A stretch of 40,389 bases of DNA from the NCBI GenBank assembly GCA_027486005.1, contig JAIXPZ010000043.1, positions 1-40,389 on the forward strand. The letters are read 5' to 3'. Of the stretch, positions 37,503 through 40,389 are shown piece by piece; the first letter of the stretch is position 1, and every line of letters starts with the position of its first letter. The notes below the pieces were generated by a model, which saw only the letters and a list, made by a program, of their open reading frames with translations, was not told where the DNA came from and searched no databases. This DNA is from Legionellales bacterium. GTDB taxonomy: Bacteria > Pseudomonadota > Gammaproteobacteria > JAGOUN01. The position numbers were made by a program, and so were the translations under genes.

Positions 37503-39347
37503 TTAAACATTTTGAAGAAGGATAGAGCAACAGTTTTTCTGGTCAGGTGCTTTTTGCATAAAACTACAGCACCAAATGTTCGATACCGCGGCTTTTTGTA
37601 CTTCTCGCAAATGCCAGTTTGAACTAGTCATGGATGGAATAACCTTTGTTGAATAGTTCAAAGCACTACTAAACTCTTTTAATGTTATCTCCCTGTCACC
37701 TTCTTCTTGATGAAGTAATTGTTGACGCAACCCTTCTTGATTAACCAATACAATTTTTTGTGAGTCATAATTAATCAAATGAAGCGATTCTCTTGTAGTG
37801 GAACTTTGGCGTTTTACCCCAATACCAAGATTATCTGCGCGATCTTCAAGATACGTTAAAATGTTAGCACGCTGACTAAGTGCGACATTCACTGCCATAA
37901 ATCCTAACACGCTAAACATGAATAAGAAGAGTAATGGAAACAATAGCGGTTGAGCATCAGCCAGTGCGTCCAGTTTTTCTGAAGTGAATAAAAAACTAAG
38001 CGTTGAGCCATTGCCAGCATCAAAACAATTATGTTCAAAACATAACAAATAGTCATTAACCGGCGAGTAGATGAGTGTCAGTGCGGTAGCAATAATCATG
38101 CCAATAAAAATATTTACAATAATTTCTGGTGACCAGGCTTTAAGGCGATAACCATCTTGAAGAAAGTAGTCGACTGTGCAATAACGCCAGCTCAACAGTT
38201 CGTTTGCAACTTTACCACACAGTGAAGTAGAGTCTGCAAAAGAAGTTTCTATATTATAAGAAATGGTAGGCTCTAGAATGTTTTTAGCCACTACGCCATT
38301 AAAAATCCTCAAAGAAGATGTAGCAAAAATATAAAAAATAAAGGAAATAATTCCAGCAATTAAAGAAGGCATAATAACGACTAATTCATTAAAAAGCCCA
38401 CCAGCGCTGAAACTTGCAAGAATAGGAGCGCCAATGTTTCTCAGACACCAGATAAAGAAGGGATTAAATATACACACATAACCAGGCTGCTGATTTAATG
38501 GAGCAAGATTCGCCGTAGTGGGCATCTCGTCTTCGTTCGCTCGATGACTGACGGAGAGAATATGAGCGTTTATGCCGCCAATCGAGTCCGTAACGAGGTT
38601 TTTTAAAAAATTAAGTGTTGAAACAAATACGGCCGCAATAAACTGTATTTTTGCATCTTGACCTTCTGTCAACGATAACGCAAGTAGTGATCCAGACGTT
38701 ATTGAAATAAGTAATTGCGTGGCAATACATTTTGGTACAAGAGTATAATCAATTGTATGTCCTGCAATAACAGTTGCATCGGGCTTTAATCCAGGTTCAT
38801 GATGTTTGTCGACAGCTTGCTTTAATAAATCACATTGTGCAGCAGTTAACTCGTGAAATTTACGTTCTTTAATTAAGTTTGCAGTTGTACTATCTAAATC
38901 GTTTAATGATTTGATTTCTAAGGTTTCTTCGTCTTTTTGTATCAGATAATGCAACACATCATTCTGTAGATAAAAATACAAAGCATGCGGTTTAATTTCA
39001 ACATCCTTGGTTAACCAATAAAGATCAAATTCAGGGGTTGAGCGATACTGCAGCTTATTCCAGTCCATCCAGACAACATTAAGACCCGAGAAAATGGTTG
39101 CCGCCAAAAGTATCGCAAGCGCTTTTTCGAGGCCATGATCTGGATTATCCCTGATATCTTTGAGAGACTTAAATTGTGTTAAAAGAATGAAGGTAGGAAG
39201 CGCTTGTTCAAATGCTTTAAAAGCTACCGTCCAATAAACCCGCGTGGCGGGTGAGCTTGACTGGGTTCTGCCAAAACTCAGAATTTTTTCATCCTCAATC
39301 AAAAGCGCCAATGATTGATTTATAGTATCTTCAGAAGCTCTAAACAT
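37503..39347 (-). CDS. 614-residue polytopic membrane protein of unknown function
   Basis: About eight membrane segments are predicted (near 36-56, 74-95, 206-228, 234-253, 296-320, 322-344, 408-428 and 467-490). There is a soluble loop of about 110 residues (96-205) and a soluble C-terminus of about 120 residues ending in a Cys-rich stretch. AAGG precedes the ATG inside a dyad. No transporter or enzyme motif is recognised. It could be a transporter-like protein or a membrane-targeted effector. Confidence 0.7.
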   Translation of the reverse strand: MFRASEDTINQSLALLIEDEKILSFGRTQSSSPATRVYWTVAFKAFEQALPTFILLTQFKSLKDIRDNPDHGLEKALAILLAATIFSGLNVVWMDWNKLQYRSTPEFDLYWLTKDVEIKPHALYFYLQNDVLHYLIQKDEETLEIKSLNDLDSTTANLIKERKFHELTAAQCDLLKQAVDKHHEPGLKPDATVIAGHTIDYTLVPKCIATQLLISITSGSLLALSLTEGQDAKIQFIAAVFVSTLNFLKNLVTDSIGGINAHILSVSHRANEDEMPTTANLAPLNQQPGYVCIFNPFFIWCLRNIGAPILASFSAGGLFNELVVIMPSLIAGIISFIFYIFATSSLRIFNGVVAKNILEPTISYNIETSFADSTSLCGKVANELLSWRYCTVDYFLQDGYRLKAWSPEIIVNIFIGMIIATALTLIYSPVNDYLLCFEHNCFDAGNGSTLSFLFTSEKLDALADAQPLLFPLLFLFMFSVLGFMAVNVALSQRANILTYLEDRADNLGIGVKRQSSTTRESLHLINYDSQKIVLVNQEGLRQQLLHQEEGDREITLKEFSSALNYSTKVIPSMTSSNWHLREVQKAAVSNIWCCSFMQKAPDQKNCCSILLQNV

Positions 39348-39411
39348 GCTTACCTTTTTGATCTATTATGTATTAATTATTAGATAATAGATCTGTTATC
39401 TTAAGGTAAGC
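39348..39411. promoter_or_regulatory. nested dyads directly upstream of the membrane protein gene
   Basis: GCTTACCTT (39348-39356) pairs with AAGGTAAGC (39403-39411), and inside it GATCTATTAT (39360-39369) pairs with ATAATAGATC (39384-39393). On the minus strand the outer arm next to the ATG contains the AAGG ribosome site. This may be an operator pair or a leader RNA structure that controls translation. Apart from this and the MITE-like element, 39348-39708 shows nothing recognisable. Confidence 0.6.
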
Positions 39412-39517
39412 TTATAAAGTATTTATTTTTATATCCATTGCTTTGTACTGGACACTTTTAGAAAGGATTAAAACATCCACCTGGATTATATTAATGACGT
39501 GCAACATTTTACTCAAC

Positions 39518-39682
39518 AGGGCGACCGCCGGATCGCCCCTACAGCTCAGCTAAATTCGATTTTCTATTCTAAAAGAAGACCAGGGATGGCCAACGTTTAT
39601 ATAAGTCGAGGAATCATGTCGTTTTTTTAAAAAATGGACGACAAACCTGGCTGAGCTGTAGGGGCGATCCGGCGGTCGCCCT
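39518..39682. mobile_element. 165-bp MITE-like element with 33-bp perfect terminal inverted repeats
   Basis: The ends at 39518-39550 (beginning AGGGCGACCGCCGGATCG) and 39650-39682 are perfect inverted repeats of 33 bp, GC-rich in an AT-rich region. The 99-bp interior has no gene but contains a small GTCG...CGAC stem. Such non-coding elements are moved by a transposase with matching ends. The IS4-type transposase gene stops 27 bp to the right, so the right arm could also be an end of that IS. Confidence 0.8.
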
Positions 39683-39708
39683 CTTTTTCAACGATTCAAT
39701 GATCGCGA

Positions 39709-40389
39709 TTAAGACGATGCTAAAACGACATGAATGTTTTGCGGCGGCCCAGTTAAAAATGTCAAACAACATGTAAAATCGGTGGCGGATGTTTTGACAT
39801 TTAAAATCAATTCACGAATAAAGTTAAAGCCATAACGAAACAAACTATGTTGTGGTCGTATGCTTTGACGAAATCGTTTACATGGAATCGGCTTTTTCTC
39901 AGCGCGCCATTCGCCAATTTTATGTGCCCAACAAAAAGCAATCGCTAATAAGGCCATCAATTTTTCAATGCGATCACATCGCGTAATATGGGTGTCTTCA
40001 AATCGAAATCCTCTACCTTTTAAGCAAGAAAAAAGGGTTTCTATTTCCCACCGGCGCAAATAAATCGAGATCGCATTATCTGCGTGTCGATGTGTTGCCA
40101 CAATCATCAGCTCGCCGTTATCAGCGCGTGATCCTGACAAATAAACACGTTGGCCATAAAGCCAAAGATTCATATCAAAATGATGCTGCGTATTCGGCGT
40201 CAAATGCTGAAAAATATCAACCGCATGACACAGCGTTTTATTTTTCATTTTCACTAAAGAGTCCTCTTTGATCCTAGAAACCGCAGTTGACCATTCGCCT
40301 GCCGCTCTAACCCCGCCTGAAATCTGATAGCTTTCTATCCAATGTCGCCATGTTAGGTAGGCGCTGGAAGTAGATTCGGCGGATGAATA
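39709..40389 (-). mobile_element. IS4-family transposase, cut by the window edge
   Basis: At least 226 residues are open to the right edge with no start codon in the last 45 codons, so the gene continues beyond the window. The IS4 signature Y-(2)-R-(3)-E-(6)-K is exact in YLRRWEIETLFSCLK, with the catalytic Glu. The preceding part (YLSGSRADNGELMIVATH) contains the usual approach to the second Asp region. The C-terminal region is present to the stop. Whether the first Asp is intact cannot be seen. Confidence 0.85.

Noticed and set aside
37404-37622. Plus-strand frame of 72 codons
   Set aside because: It spans the GC-rich hairpins and the antisense end of the membrane protein gene; no ribosome site.

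Overview
The window looks like the replication-origin region of a low-GC, host-associated gammaproteobacterium. The housekeeping genes (MnmG/MnmE, an E. coli-type GyrB with its insert, OxyR with both redox cysteines, Coq7, LptM-DapF, Tdh-Kbl) resemble Legionellales/Coxiellaceae. That placement is inferred from gene content; no database search was possible. No rRNA, tRNA or CRISPR array was seen.

Layout. At the left edge, after a short gene tail and a 122-bp palindromic repeat, lies a two-gene minus-strand operon (341-2928). Its first gene encodes a 621-residue protein whose C-terminus reads like a eukaryotic WASP-type VCA module: polyproline, a WH2-like segment, an amphipathic 'central' helix and an acidic tail with a Trp. 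This is the most exciting item: a candidate Arp2/3-activating effector. Next come mnmG, a DUF234-type ATPase with a double-dyad control region, kbl-tdh, an orphan MetQ-like lipoprotein and oxyR.

From 10.9 to 22.4 kb almost everything is on the minus strand and forms one long train: rpmH-rnpA-yidD-yidC-dnaA-dnaN-recF-(hipBA)-gyrB. In most gammaproteobacteria the rpmH and dnaA arms diverge from oriC. Here dnaA follows yidC by 8 bp, and an AT-rich region with DnaA boxes (about 22.43-22.80 kb) sits upstream of rpmH. Two toxin-antitoxin modules flank gyrB: a Phd/PIN pair lying between duplicated oxyR and gyrB 3' ends, and hipBA between recF and gyrB beside a REP-like cluster. Their operators share almost identical 13-bp arms although the antitoxins are unrelated. 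A third pair (ParDE type) lies next to hemW.

The right half holds lptM-dapF, a convergent hemW, an mdh-lytic transglycosylase-rdgB-ABC exporter-rsmE operon, a DUF4143 ATPase coupled to coq7, a second DUF4143 ATPase frameshifted in a 9-A run, a small membrane protein and mnmE. It ends with two unrecognised large convergent genes (a 727-residue soluble protein and a 614-residue polytopic membrane protein), a 165-bp MITE-like element and a truncated IS4-type transposase running off the edge.

Working together: MnmE and MnmG make the same tRNA wobble modification; DnaA, DnaN, RecF and GyrB handle replication; RnpA, YidD and YidC handle RNA processing and membrane insertion; Tdh and Kbl degrade threonine. 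Toxin-antitoxin modules, DUF4143/DUF234 ATPases, repeats and candidate effectors are interspersed as accessory DNA.
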